From Oryzias latipes (Eukaryota; Chordata; Actinopteri; Beloniformes; Adrianichthyidae), in NCBI RefSeq assembly GCF_002234675.1, contig NC_019864.2, positions 12,851,582 to 12,915,581 of the forward strand: 64,000 bases of DNA. Direction: 5' to 3'. The notes beneath the pieces are model-generated. The model did no database searches and had not been told where the DNA came from. It worked only from the letters and a program-made list of their open reading frames with translations. A program made the translations under genes and the position numbers. Positions 34,701 through 46,643 of the stretch are shown one piece after another. The first letter of the stretch is position 1, and the number at the start of each line of letters is the position of its first letter.

Positions 34701-35330
34701 GTCATCGGATTGATAAAGCACACAAGGGCTCTTCATTTAGTGTCATGTCAGCAGTGGTGAAAAACAAGTTTATTTTACTATTAAAAGATCACCTCATTAA
34801 AAAAATAAGCTGAAACTGTAACCAACAAACCCATCATTTATACACAACACAAATCAGGCTGCTCTGAGCTGCACGCAAAAGCTTCTGGTGAAACATTTGA
34901 ATACCAGAATTTCAACAAACAGCAAAACTCAAAAATTCCTGTCTTCAGAACGAGCACTGAAAGTTCACGCGCTGTGAGTCTGAGACACGCCTCTTTTCTG
35001 TTTTCACGGAGGTCCTCCCGTGAAAGGGGTGATTGCATCTAAGATAAGTAGGGTGAGCTGGTTTGAGGATTTCTGTGAACGTGTGAAGCTCAGGGGAGGG
35101 AGGAAAAAAGACAGAGAAAGAGAACAGTTCCCAGCCAAGCGACACTCAAAAGGTTCGGTTCGTTCGTGAGCGCGGGTTCAGGAGTTCTGGCTCTGAACTT
35201 CCTCCCTCCTACCTGTTTTGGACCACCAGCTCTGGTTGTGCGCTCCTCCTGCGTGCACATGTCAGACTTGATCAGGCCGAAATGTTGGAAACCGTTTGAA
35301 TTTTGAGAGTCACGTGCACGTCAGCGAGGT
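31730..35330. other. Unit C non-coding DNA
   Basis: Counterpart of 20494-24160. No gene beyond the candidate exon at 32981-33127. Confidence 0.6.
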
Positions 35331-35408
35331 CCATTTCATTCATCATTCATTTAGCGCTCTTAGACAGGCATGACTGACAGCTGCTGGCTCGCGCGCGCGC
35401 ACACAACC

Positions 35409-35440
35409 GTCACTCATAGAACAATGGTTCTATGAGTGAC
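35409..35440. repeat. Perfect palindrome, unit C only
   Basis: GTCACTCATAGAAC, loop AATG, then GTTCTATGAGTGAC: 14-bp perfect arms. A and B have only the right arm here, preceded by the E-box CACGTG, which is lost in C. It looks like a templated fold-back replacement. Confidence 0.85.
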
Positions 35441-35534
35441 GAAACTGTCCGGAAATGACGTCAAGAACATCACCCTCCATATTTGGATTACCTCACACTA
35501 TCCATAATCTGTAATGACAACAATCTGCATCACT

Positions 35535-35660
35535 TTTATGGATAAATACATGTTATGATATCATTTTACATCACTGGATAAAGCTAGACACGTTATGATG
35601 TCATTTTAAATCACTGGATAAAGCTAGACACATGTTATGATGTTATTTTACATCATGGCA
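35535..35660 (+). repeat. 43-bp tandem triplication, unit C only
   Basis: Three successive copies around GTTATGATGTCATTTTACATC separated by CACTGGATAAAGCTAGACAC. A and B have one copy. It lies about 150-280 bp before the kinase ATG, downstream of the CRE at 35456-35463. Confidence 0.8.
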
Positions 35661-38600
35661 ATCAAGTAGTGAATCTTTAAATATACCTTGAGTTTCCCAT
35701 GAGAAACATCTTAAAGTTGCGGATAGAAAGTCAAAAACTTTTGATTAATTGTGTTCTAAGATTAAATCTTTAAAACTGACAGACGATCTGAAGAAGAACA
35801 GACTGAAAGAAAAAATGTCAAGAAAAGGAAATAAACAAACTGAAGCCGTGGAGTTGAGGGTAGGCAGTGAGTTGGTTGGAAGTAAGGGGGTCTATATAGT
35901 TAAGGAATTCCTGGGAGAAGGAGGTTTTGGAAAAGTGGCTAAATGTAGTAAATTGTGGAGTCTGGAATATTACGCTGTTAAAATCATGAAAATATCCAGA
36001 GAAGGACAGAAAGAGTTTGAAACGATGAAACTGATCCAAGACCTGGATCCTGATGAGAACCACTTGATTAAGATGTACGAATGCTTCACTTATAGAAAAA
36101 TGACTTGCATAGTGTACGAGCTCTTGGAGGTCAATTTTCATGATTCCTTGATGAATGAGCAGCAGCTGGTCCCTTTGTGTTATATCAGAGTCATTGCTCA
36201 GCAGTTGCTCAAGGCTCTCAAAGCACTCAAAAGTATCGGTGTGGCACACTGCGACATAAAATTAGACAACATTATGTTTAAGGATCTAGATGACATGAAT
36301 GTAAAACTCATAGACTTTGGTCTGGCTGTAGAGACAAATGAAATTTTAACCGGAACCAAAATGCAAGTAACTCAATTCAGAGCTCCTGAAGTTATCCTGG
36401 GTCTCCCTTTAGATGAAAGTGTTGACATGTGGGCTCTTGGCATGGTGTTGGCCTGTGTTTACTGTGGATATTATCTCTTTCTATCAAGTACCGAATATGA
36501 AACAATACGAGCTATGGTGCACATATTTGGTTTACCAGAAGCTGACGTTCTCCACAGGGCAAACTACAAAGATGCCTTTTTCACTAGGGACAACATCATA
36601 GATAGCATCATAGATTTTGATGCTATGACTGATAAACATCGGAACATGTACGAAATGCACGATGATGACGACCACAAAGCTTTCATTGACCTTCTCAAGC
36701 GCATGCTGGAAGTCAATCCTCAACGCAGAATCACGCCGAGTCAAGCCCTCGAACACGACTTCATCACCATGAAGCACCTTGCAGGAAAAAGTAAGGCAGC
36801 GTATGCTGCTGGATGTGAAGGCGTCATGGGAAAGACCCCACCGTCAGAAGCCCAAGTAAATCCCTCAGCACCTTCTAGTTCAAGCATGAGTGGATCCTCT
36901 AACCGATGCCTGAAATCATCAATGTCAGAAGATGAAATTGTAGACGTGAGGGAAGTTCCTTCTGCTGGAAGTGCAGATGAACAATCAAGTGACTCCAGCC
37001 TTAACAGCTCTGACTCCTGTGAGAAACCCGCGTTCCAGGAAAATTTGGAAAAACCGGAAGATCTGCAGACAGACAAAGACAAGGCAAAAATATCAAGAAA
37101 AGGAAATAAAAAAACGGAAGCCCTTGAGCTGATGGTAGGACATTATTTGGTGGGAAATCAGGGGATCTATAAAGTTCAGGAATTCCTGGGAGAAGGAGGT
37201 TTTGGAAAAGTGGCTAGGTGTACTAAATTGGGAAGTCCGGAAATATATGCAATTAAAATAATAACAAATGTCCAAGAAGGCAAGGAAGAGTTTGAATCCA
37301 TGAAACTAATCCAAGTTCTGGATCCCGATGAGAACCACTTGATGAAGATGTATGAGTGTTTCTCATTTCAAAATGTGATTTGCTTGGTGTACGAGATCCT
37401 GGAAGAAAGCTTAGAAGATTTCTTGATCAAAAATGAATGCAAAGCCACACCTCTGACTTATGTCAGAGCTCTTGCTCAGCAGATGTTTCAGGCTCTGAAA
37501 GCGCTCAAAAGTATCGGTGTGGTTCACTGTGACATAAAATTGGACAACATCATGTTTGCGGATAAAAAATCCTTGAAATTCAAACTCATAGACTTTGGTC
37601 TAGCGGTAGAGTCAAAGGAACTTCCAATCGGAACCGATATCCAAGTAACTCGATTCAGAGCACCTGAAGTTATCCTGGGTCTCCCTTTAGATGAAAGCGT
37701 TGACATGTGGGCACTTGGCATGGTATTGGCCTGTGTTTACTTCGGTAATTATCCCTTCCCATCAAGAACCGAATACGAAACAATACGAGCTATGGTGCAG
37801 ATATTTGGTTTACCTGAAGCTGACGTTCTCAATAGGGCAAAGAACAAAGATACCTTTTTCACTAGGGACAATGGTGACTGGAGACTATGCACACCAGAAG
37901 AATACACCAAATCAACTGGGAAAGAATTGAGAAAAAAGAATCATGTGATAGATTTTGATGCTATGACTGATAAACATCGGAACATGTACGAAATGCACGA
38001 TGATGACGACCACAAAGCTTTCATTGACCTTCTCAAGTGCATTCTGCAAGTCAATCCTCAACGCAGAATCACGCCGAGTCAAGCCCTCGAACACGATTTC
38101 ATCACCATGAAGCACCTTGCAGGAAAAATTAAGGCAGTGTATGCTGCTGGATGTGAAGGCGTCATGGGAAAGACCGCGCCGTCACATACCCACATAAATC
38201 CCTCAGCATCTTTTACTTCAAGCTTGAGTGGATCCTCTAATCAAAGCCTGAAATCATCAATGTCAGAAGATGAAATTGTAGACGTGAGGGAAGTTCCTTC
38301 TGCTGGAAGTGCAGATGAACAATCTAGTGACTTCAGCCTTAACAGCTCTGACTCCTGTGAGAAACCCGTGTTCCAGGAAAATTTGGAAAAACCGGAAGAT
38401 CTGCAGACAGACAAAGACATGGCAAAAATGTCAAGAAAAGGAAATAGAAAAACGGAAGCCTTTGAGCTGATGGAAGGCCGTAATTTGGTGGGAAATCAGG
38501 GGATCTATAAAGTTCAGGAATTCCTTGGACAAGGAAGTTTTGGAAAAGTGGCTAAGTGTACTAAATTGGGAAGTCCGGAAATGTATGCAATTAAAATAAT

Positions 38601-38943
38601 AACAAATGTCCAAGAAGGCAAGGAAGAGTTTGAATCCATGAAACTAATCCAAGTTCTGGATCCCGATGAGAACCACTTGATGAAGATGTATGAGTGTTTC
38701 TCATTTCAAAATGTGATTTGCTTGGTGTACGAGATCCTGGAAGAAAGCTTGGTAGATTTCTTGATCAAAAATGAATGCAAAGCCACACCTCTGACTTATG
38801 TCAGAGCCATTGCTCAGCAGATGTTTCAGGCTCTGAAAGCGCTCAAAAGTATCGGTGTGGTTCACTGTGACATAAAATTGGACAACATTATGTTTGCAGA
38901 CAAAAATTCCTTGAAATTCAAACTCATAGACTTTGGTCTAGCG

Positions 38944-40059
38944 CAGGGGTCGGGAACCTATGGCTCGCGAGCCATATATGGCTCTTTTGATGGTCACATG
39001 TGGCTCGCAGACAAATCTTTAATTATAGTTTTTTTTTCTCATTAGACCAGTCCTTCTCGGGCGCTGGGCGATGCCAGAGGCGCGCAGTAGTAGCAGTGCT
39101 TAGAGAGAGAAATCTGCGCCAGCGCTATCAGTTTACTATTATCTATTATTTCACAGAGTTTGTACCAGCTGGAAACTTGTGAATTGACGTGCCTAAAACT
39201 GCGCGCTCCCGTCTCTGAGAAAGAGCGCGCAGATGCGGGGACGGGATGTGTGAGGGAGAAAGCAGAGGGTGGGGGTGGGGGGACAGCAGGTGAATCGCGC
39301 AGGGATTATAAAAACGTAAAACCCGCTGCCCGTCACTCACTGCAGCGTGTGAGTGTGTGTTTGGCTCCCCGTCTGCATGTGATCAGTCTGTCTCACATCT
39401 ACAGAACATTCAGACCTACGATCACGTTTAAAGTCTCAACGCCTGAACGAAGCAGAAACTCACCACGTATCAACCAGACTAGACCATCAGCAAAACTACC
39501 ACGAGAAATACTCATCATTTATTAGCAACAGAATAACAATGTTATTAAAAAGAATCCACAGACTTATTCTACTTTAAAAATGTTGAAATTAAATCAAATG
39601 CACATATTCATTTGTATATTTAGTTTTAAACAAATTGTCGCGGACTGAGTTGGGTGGCTGTTGGGCAGCGTTAAAAGTTCTGGAGTTCATTGAACGCGTC
39701 AAGCAGAGATCTGATTGGCTCTCAGTTCTGTCGCTCAGCCTGTTGTTAGGTAGTTTGGACCAATGGGGTTCAGCTATGGGCCGAATAAGGGAAATGGGAG
39801 GGGCTGCAGCGGTAGCAGGGGAATATAAAGTTGGGAGAAGCGCTCTCGTCTCGACGGGAGAGATTCAGGAGTTGCTGAATTAATTGTACGGCGTTTGTTG
39901 CGGTCTGCAGTAATCGGAATAAAGAACTTTAAAAGAGGTTAAGTCTCCGTGCCTCAGTGTGGGAAAGGGACACTACATTATTGTATGGCTCTTTCGAAAT
40001 TACATTTCAAAATATGTGGCATTTATGGCTCTCTTGGCCAAAAAGGTTCCCGACCCCTG
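38944..40059 (+). mobile_element. hAT-type non-autonomous element in kinase C
   Basis: 1116 bp, inverted ends CAGGGGTCGGGAACC and GGTTCCCGACCCCTG, flanked by a perfect 8-bp duplication GTCTAGCG (38936-38943 and 40060-40067). Copies A and B have the empty site. No transposase ORF. Subterminal copies of TATGGCTC occur at both ends. The interior from about 39636 to 39976 may be a further insertion (see separate entry). Confidence 0.92.
39636..39976 (+). mobile_element. Possible solo LTR nested in the hAT element
   Basis: Starts TGTCGCGG and ends CACTACA, with AATAAA at about 39919 and a 3' end TCTCCGTGCCTCAGTGTGGG typical of LTR R-U5 regions. A clean target duplication is not visible, so it may instead be ordinary interior sequence. 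Confidence 0.35.
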
Positions 40060-40739
40060 GTCTAGCGGTAGAGTCAAAGGAACTTCCAATCGGAACCAAA
40101 ATCCAAGCAACTCCATTCAGAGCACCTGAAGTTATCCTGGGTCTCCCTTTAGATGAAAGTATTGACATGTGGGCACTTGGAGTTAATTTGGCAACTGTTT
40201 ACAGGGGAAATTTTGCTTTTCCAGATGATTATGATTATGAAACCATCAGAGCGATGGTGCAGATATTCGGGTTACCAGAAGAAGAACTTCTTTCTACAGG
40301 ACTATACACTCAAGACTATTTTACTTGGGACAGCGGTGTAAACGGCTGGAGGCTGCTCACAGCAGAGGAATATACCCAAAGAACAATGTCAAATGTCAAT
40401 GGGAATCATGTGATAAATCTTGACCAGATGACTGAGATTCATCGAAAGCAGTTTGACATGTACGATGATGACGACCACAAAGCTTTCATTGACCTTCTCA
40501 AGCGCATGCTGGAAGTCAATCCTCAATGCAGAATCACGCCGAGTCAAGCCCTCGAACACGACTTCATCACCATGAAGCACCTTGCAGGAAAAAAGTGCTG
40601 TCAAGATGAAGAGGTCATAGGAGACAGGCAGCTGGGACGAAAGAAAAAAAACCTCTCCAGTGATAAACACGGTTCTTGAAAAGTCTAGTAGCCACAAGTC
40701 TTTTAGGCATCTTCTGAAGTTCTTTTGTGAACATCTGCC

Positions 40740-41330
40740 TTATTGATGTTAAATTAGTTTGGGTTTTCTCCTGGAGCTCAGGTTTGCCCTTAAAAAAATT
40801 CCCATTGCCTATTAATATTGTTGTTTTTTGCTACAACATTAAAAAAATATGTATTTTTTTAATAATTTATGTTAAATTGGTTTGGGTTTTCTCCTGGTGC
40901 TCAGGTTTGCCCTTAAAAAAGTCTCCATCCCTTATTAATATATTGTTTATTGTTAAAAATGTAAAATTAAAATTTGTTTCAGTTGTTATATATGTTAAAT
41001 TAGTTTGGGTTTTCTCCTGGAGCTCAGGTTTGCCCTTAAAAATATGTCCATCTCTTATTGATATTGCTCTTTTTTGTTAATAGTGTAAACATTTTGTAAT
41101 TTATGTTAAATTAGTTTGGGTTTTCTCCTGGAGCTCAGGTTTGCCCTTAAAAATATGTCCATCTCTTATTGATATTGCTCTTTATTGTTAATAGTGTAAA
41201 ATTTTCGTAATTTATGTTAAATTAGTTTGGGTTTTCTCCTGGAGCTCAGGTTTGCCCTTAAAAAAAATGTCTCCATCGCTTATTATTATTGTTGTTTATA
41301 GTTGAAAATGTAAAAATTAAAACTGTTTAC
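40740..41330 (+). repeat. 3'-flanking minisatellite (copy C)
   Basis: Five units with the same core as in A and B. An accidental open frame runs through three of them (to 41080). Confidence 0.85.
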
Positions 41331-41627
41331 TTATATTTATATTTGTAAATCAATTAATCAATCAATCAATCAATCGATTGGCCGGACGGTCAGTCAGTCA
41401 GTCAGTCAGTCAGTCAGTCAGTCAGTCAGTCAATCAATGAATGTATAAATGAATGAATGAATCAGTAAATGAATGAATGAATCAATAAATGTATGTAATG
41501 CAACCACAGGGGGGCACAATCCAGCTCCCTTATGCCGGTCCCAAGTCCGGATAAATGCAGAGGGCTGTGTGAAAGAGAAACTCAATTAAATATATTAATC
41601 ACAAGCAGAGATGAATTAATATCTATA

Positions 41628-42838
41628 TACTGTACGGACCAAAAGTTTGGACACACCTCATTCAAAGAATTTTCTTTATTTTCATGACCGTGAAAATTGT
41701 AGATTCACACCAAAGGCAGCAAAACTATGGATTCACACATGTTGACTTATATACTTAACACAAATGTCATGTGGCCTGTCAGACTCCTCCCCCTCCAGCT
41801 CTGCTGCTCATCTCCCTCAGCTGTGACTACTCATCTCATCAAACCACCTGCTACTTAAGGAGACCCAGCTTCATCAGTCTTCGCCAGTCCGTTAACCCTG
41901 ATGGTGCCTAGTCTCCTGAAGTTCGACGTCTGGCCCCCTTGTCTCTGTACTAAGCTAACCTTGTCTTGTCTTGTCTTGTCTTGTCTTGTCTTGTCTTGTC
42001 TTGTCTTGTCTTGTCTTGTCTTGTCTTGTCTTGTCTTGTCTTGTCTTGTCTTGTCTTGTCTTGTCTTGTCTTGTCTTGTCTTGTCTTGTCTTGTCTTGTC
42101 TTGTCTTGTCTTGTCTTGTCTTGTCTTGTCTTGTCTTGTCTTGTCTTCTGCACTCAGGTTACATTCTCACGCCACGAGAGTCACCTGAGTTCACCATCTG
42201 AAGCAGCAGCAGCAGCCTCAGCCTTCCACCGCTGACGTTTCTTGCCACTGTGAGCCACAGCCTCTGTTCTCACCTAGTGGCAGCCATGCCACGTGTCCAC
42301 TGAGCGTCCACGCTCATCAAGATCACCATGCCACGCCAGGGTTCAAGAATCCTGCCCACGAACTTTGTCTCACTCCCGCTCTGGAAGTTCTGGATCTACA
42401 ATCGAGAGCCATATCCACGATTACCCACTACACCATCAACAACCGCAAGAAACATTAAGAAAATAAAACCTCTTACTTACCTCTTCACTTACCTGCCTCT
42501 GCTTTTCTGGGTTTTCAGCATCTGGGTCCTCCCTCCGCGTTCTAGTTTCAGAACTTTTCAGGTCATTGTTTTTGTACTGAAAGAACTGAGACGAACATAT
42601 CATGGTGATAATAGCGTGTAAGCAAATGATAATTACATAACCCTAACAACTGCTTTGCACACTCTTGGCATTCTCTTGATGAGCTTCAAGAGGTCACCTG
42701 AAACAGTCTTCCAACAGTCTTGAAGGAGTTTCAATTGTTGGCCTTTTTGCCTTCACTCTGCAGTCCAGCTCAGCCCAAACACCCTCGATTGGGTTCAGGT
42801 GCCGGGATGGTGGTCTGTACTGTTTGGTCTGTACTGTA
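41628..42838 (-). mobile_element. Tc1-like element with rearranged LTRs (unit C)
   Basis: Same Tc1 copy as A and B. LTR 1 (41765-42546) is enlarged by the TTGTC expansion and ends early at GTTCTAGT. The Tc1 segment between the LTRs and most of LTR 2 are deleted (about 300 bp relative to A). The LTR 2 remnant is 42548-42648. Confidence 0.75.
41961..42145 (+). repeat. (TTGTC)37 microsatellite expansion
   Basis: 37 uninterrupted pentamers inside LTR 1 of unit C. A and B have two copies at the same place (about 18352 and 29592). Confidence 0.95.
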
Positions 42839-43855
42839 AATATGTGTATGTATGTATAGGTGCCATCAAGATTCTGTTACATCACCCAGATTGGCGTCAC
42901 CAGGGCCCTGCTCTGGAGGCAAGCAGCTCTGGGCAGGGCCCATCTCTATGGTTCTAGCCAAAGAGCTGATGTGGGATCACTCCCTCCGTGATATGGGATC
43001 ACTCTCCCGTGGGCCCACCACCTGCCAGAGAGCTCAAAAGGGGTCAGTGCAAAGTGGATTGGGAGGCAGTCGAAGGAAAGGTGCCTCAGTGGCTGTAACC
43101 ACGATGACTGAAGTTGGCTCTTGGAACTTGAAAAGTCATCTCTCTAGGATGGTGGAAGCCTGAGAGACGGATTAGACTCACTACCATTCTAGAGTTTCGC
43201 AAGATGAGAGGGGGCAGGCTTGTGTGGGCATACTTGTGAGCCCCAGCGCAGCCCCTTAACTTTGGGATAACCAAAAGGCCTGTATCTGTATCTGATTTAG
43301 AGTTGTCAAAAGGCTCAGAACGGCTTTGTTTTTGAAACCAATTCGTAAATAAAGCTTCACAAAAAACTTCTCTTTGATGAAATGATAAGATCATTGAAAA
43401 ATGATAGGATGAACTATGGAAAAAAAAGGATTTTTAAATTTTAAATCATATAAAACATTTGAAAAAAAAAAGAATAAAATTTGAAACTCAAATAAAAAAA
43501 AACCATACACTTAATGCTGTTACCGAATGAAAGATATACAGCTGCAGTTTTGTACATTCATTTTTTGTTTTTCTGTTTCTCTCCCAGTTTCCCTTCAGTC
43601 CCCAGTCTGCAGTCTCTATTCACAGTTTTCATTTTCAGAGTTGAACCTAATTTTGTGTGGGGGTGGGGCTTTCAGCCAAATGGCTACCAGGACACGATTG
43701 ACATTGGGTGATGGAGGTTATGATGACATCATTTCCGCTCCAAACAGCAGTTGTTGTTGGCGCTGCCTAAGTCCTCTCTCCTCTGATGTACCAAACTTTG
43801 GGAGAGCTGTATGACGCTAAACTCCACGAAACATGATTTCTTACTTTGGGAGGAA

Positions 43856-44098
43856 GCGGCCGTGGTGCAGCGATTTCAGGCGAACCCTAATCGTAAGACT
43901 GCAGGTTTGATTCCCGCCTTCCACGCCCATGTGTCGAAGTGTCCTTGGGCAATACACTGAACCCCACCTTGCCTCTGGTGGACGGTTGGTGTCAGTGGAG
44001 CCGCCATCAGTGTGTGAATGGATGAATGGTTCTTTGACTGTAAAGCACTTTGGGATTTCGAGGAAGGTAGAAAGCGCTATACAAGTATACGTCATTTA
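43856..44098 (+). repeat. tRNA-derived SINE (unit D)
   Basis: Same copy as in A-C, with a few substitutions. Confidence 0.75.
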
Positions 44099-46024
44099 TA
44101 CGCCTCAAAACCAATAAATTCACAAGGAGAACATGCAAAGAAAGTGACAATTTGAACCAGAGGCCTTCTCACTGTTAAAGTGGAAGTGCTAACCACTACA
44201 TCTCCGTGCCACCTCGCTCAGGGTTTGTGAATTTGTCCTTCAGAACACAGATATGGAGTCTGCAGATCCAGTAATCCGTCATAGATCAGTCCGGCGACCC
44301 TCTGAGAGACTCCTGCACTTGGTTTTTCCCGTCCTCTTGTTATCCAACTAAATCTTTCTCATCTCAACTGTAAAGCCAGAGTCAAATTCAAAACATGGCA
44401 GGTTTCCCAACAGCATTTTTCAAGAATGACCCTGATGTTTTTTGTCTATTACCCCAGCACCCCTGTGACCCACAGGACAAGCAGGAAGACGGTGAGCCAA
44501 AGGAGCTGATCTAAAGCTATCAAGAGCCTCTGACCTGAATGTTCTGTAGTTACACAAATGAATTCACCGGAAACTAACGAAAAAAAGAAAAGAATACGAC
44601 TGAACATCAAACTTTACTATTGCAAATGGAATTCGGATTTTCCGTACTTTGACTCCTTCTTAGTAGCTGACTCGGCACAAATCTAAAGAACACACGGCTG
44701 GGCGGTTCTTGAGTGAAAGCATCTTTATGATGTCAGCAACTTCAGGGGTCGGATGCTTTGGTTTCCAGCTCTTCAAGTGCCTCCAGGCTTTTCTGAGTGA
44801 CGTCATATGTGATTTTCTAATACACATATTGAACACACAAATGATAAAAGCTGAAGACTCATTCGACCCATCTGTTCAGTTCCTCCTGACTTGCAGCAGC
44901 GTGGCTTGACAGTCAAATCAGATGGCTTTGGCTGCATACAGAACCGCGTCATTTCTGTTATTTGGTGGATTCCTCCAACAGTCATGATACAGTGACTTAA
45001 AGAGGCAAAGCGCCCCCTGCTGGTCACAGACCTAATCCATCAAGAATGGCAGTGAGGAAAACCTATACAACCTATTTTCACAGTTCTGTTGGGATCACTA
45101 GGCCTTAATGGACTAAACTGAGTCCTAAGAAACGTTAGTGATTGACAGTGACAGGATTAGGACTTCATTCATTTGAATGTTTCTTGTTTTCTCTGCACAA
45201 ATGCATAAACTAACCTCTGGTTGGAATTGGTGCTTCAAATATGAACTAAATTCAACTGAATTATGGAAGCAGAACTTGTGCAAAACCTTTTCATCATCAT
45301 TTTTTTCTTTATAAAGCACTTTCCAACATCATCCATGAGCCGTGGGGAAGAAATGTGTCTCGACATCGGAAAATGGCAAAAACGTCATCAGCAATTTGTA
45401 CAGATCTTCACGCTCAGCGCTGATGCCGCTTCTGGAGCTGCTTGGACGCTAGCTCACCTCTCTCCACGGGGTCATAAAAGTAACCCTCCCTCCTCAGTGA
45501 GGCCAAGACTGAAGGCACTGAAGTCAGCCAGCTGCTGCTGGGTTAGCGCACAAGCTGCAATCTTCTCTGCCACCTCCTCCTCCTCCAACCCCCTCCTCTG
45601 CTCTGCCATTCTACACTCCTGAGATCAGATCAGTCTGATCACTTGCATTAGAACTTACCTTTACCTCATTTGTCATCCGCTGGCCTGAAGGCCTGCAGTG
45701 AGTTTATTCTTTGATGAAGTCGTATTTCAAAGCTGTGAAAATATTGCAGCTTTTCTCTCCTTGCATCTCCTTACTGTGTCTCACAGCTGCCATGTACAAT
45801 CTGGGCATTTTCCACGGATGAAATTTCTGTCTTTTGCGATACGAGTGTGAATTACTTAATCCAAAGGTGTTTCTTGTGTTTCATCATTTGTCGATGTGTG
45901 CAGAAATCAGTCAAGAGTTTCAGCTGATGGGTCTGTACTTGAATTCTGCTCTTGGCTGTATGAAATTTTGGTCGGTTTCAGTTCATGCGTAAGTCTCTCA
46001 CGCAGAAGGTGTGGCGCCTTAAAC

Positions 46025-46112
46025 AACTGAATATATGTCATATCGTAGGTTCTTCATAGTAGCCACCTTTTGATTTGATTACTGCTTTGCATACTCTTGG
46101 CATTCTCTTGAT
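46025..46112 (-). mobile_element. Diverged Tc1 fragment at array edge
   Basis: Contains TTAAACAACTGAATATATGT and CATACTCTTGGCATTCTCTT, aligning to the Tc1 element of units A-C but without LTR 2, showing the empty site between TTACTG and CTTTGC. Confidence 0.65.
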
Positions 46113-46335
46113 GAAGTTCAAAAGGAAGGTGCCTCAGTGGCTGCAACCGCGATGATCGAGGTTGGCTTCGGAACTTGAAAAGTCATCTCTCTAGGATGGT
46201 GGAAGCCTGAGAGACGGATTAGACTCACTGCCATTCTAGAGTTCGAATGGTGAGAGGGGGCAGGCTTGTGTGGGCATACTTGTGAGCCCGAGGCCAGGCC
46301 CCTTAACTTTTGGGATAACCAATAGGCCTGTATAT

Positions 46336-46643
46336 TGAAGTTCAAGGTCCGTGAGGGCTAATACTTTAAAATTATATCAGATAAATATGAAGGCCCGAGA
46401 CCATAAAAACATTTATAAACCAATAAAAGAACTTTAAAATCAATACTGAAGCGCACAGGTAGCCAATGCACCGATTTTAAAAACGTAATGTGTTCCCGAA
46501 TTGGCGAATTTATTATTGCAAATCCAATTTGAACAACTCATAGTCATTGAAAATGCAGGTAATGTTTTAGAGCTAATAATAGAGCCACATTTTGATTCAT
46601 TAAAGCTGTAAGTGTCCGACAGAACAAAGGACAAGCATGTGTG
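46336..46643. other. No gene seen; possible repeat relic
   Basis: AT-rich. GAAGCGCACAGGTAGCCAAT resembles a 3' region of a dispersed fish repeat, but it is not assigned. Confidence 0.35.

Larger units (their letters stand above)
35815..40679 (+). pseudogene. HIPK-like triple-kinase copy C, disrupted
   Basis: ATG at 35815. Domain 1 carries an in-frame loss: the 25 residues after FFTRDN in A (GDWRLCTPEEY onward) are replaced by five (IIDSI), with a micro-duplication CATCATAGATAG. Domain 2 is complete. Domain 3 runs to its DFGLA motif (codon 1043) and then enters a hAT-type insertion. The frame continues 33 codons into the element and stops at 39043-39045, giving a predicted 1076-residue product without the domain 3 C-lobe. 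The kinase sequence resumes at 40060 and is open to the normal stop at 40677-40679. Domain 1 has probably lost part of its C-lobe fold; domain 2 looks intact. Confidence 0.9.
31053..43289 (+). repeat. Tandem duplicon unit C
   Basis: Third unit, longer because of a 1116-bp hAT-type insertion (38944-40059), a 43-bp-period triplication before the kinase, and a TTGTC expansion. It is shorter by a deletion of about 300 bp at 42546. Otherwise almost identical to B. CTCF-like motifs at 32519-32532 and 33681-33694; candidate minus exon at 32981-33127. Confidence 0.9.
43290..46335 (+). repeat. Tandem duplicon unit D, remnant without kinase
   Basis: Matches units A-C from the left edge to about 45997, including the roughly 255 bp that B and C lack (about 43449-43704). 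It then jumps to a diverged Tc1 piece (46025-46112) and LINE relic (46113-46335). The kinase, promoter block and minisatellite are missing. It contains SINEs (43856-44098 and 44106-44220), CTCF-like motif 1 at 45010-45023 and the candidate minus exon at 45472-45618. Confidence 0.85.

Noticed and set aside
39957-40679. Independent gene spanning the end of the hAT element and the kinase C-lobe
   Set aside because: The start lies in transposon sequence and the frame lacks the N-lobe; it is the 3' remainder of kinase copy C.
40727-41080. 117-codon frame with repeated KLVWVFSW
   Set aside because: A chance open frame through minisatellite units; units A and B do not keep it.
41901-42235. Ser-Cys-Leu-Val-Leu repeat proteins and their antisense
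   Set aside because: Artefacts of the (TTGTC)37 tract, which is open in several frames.
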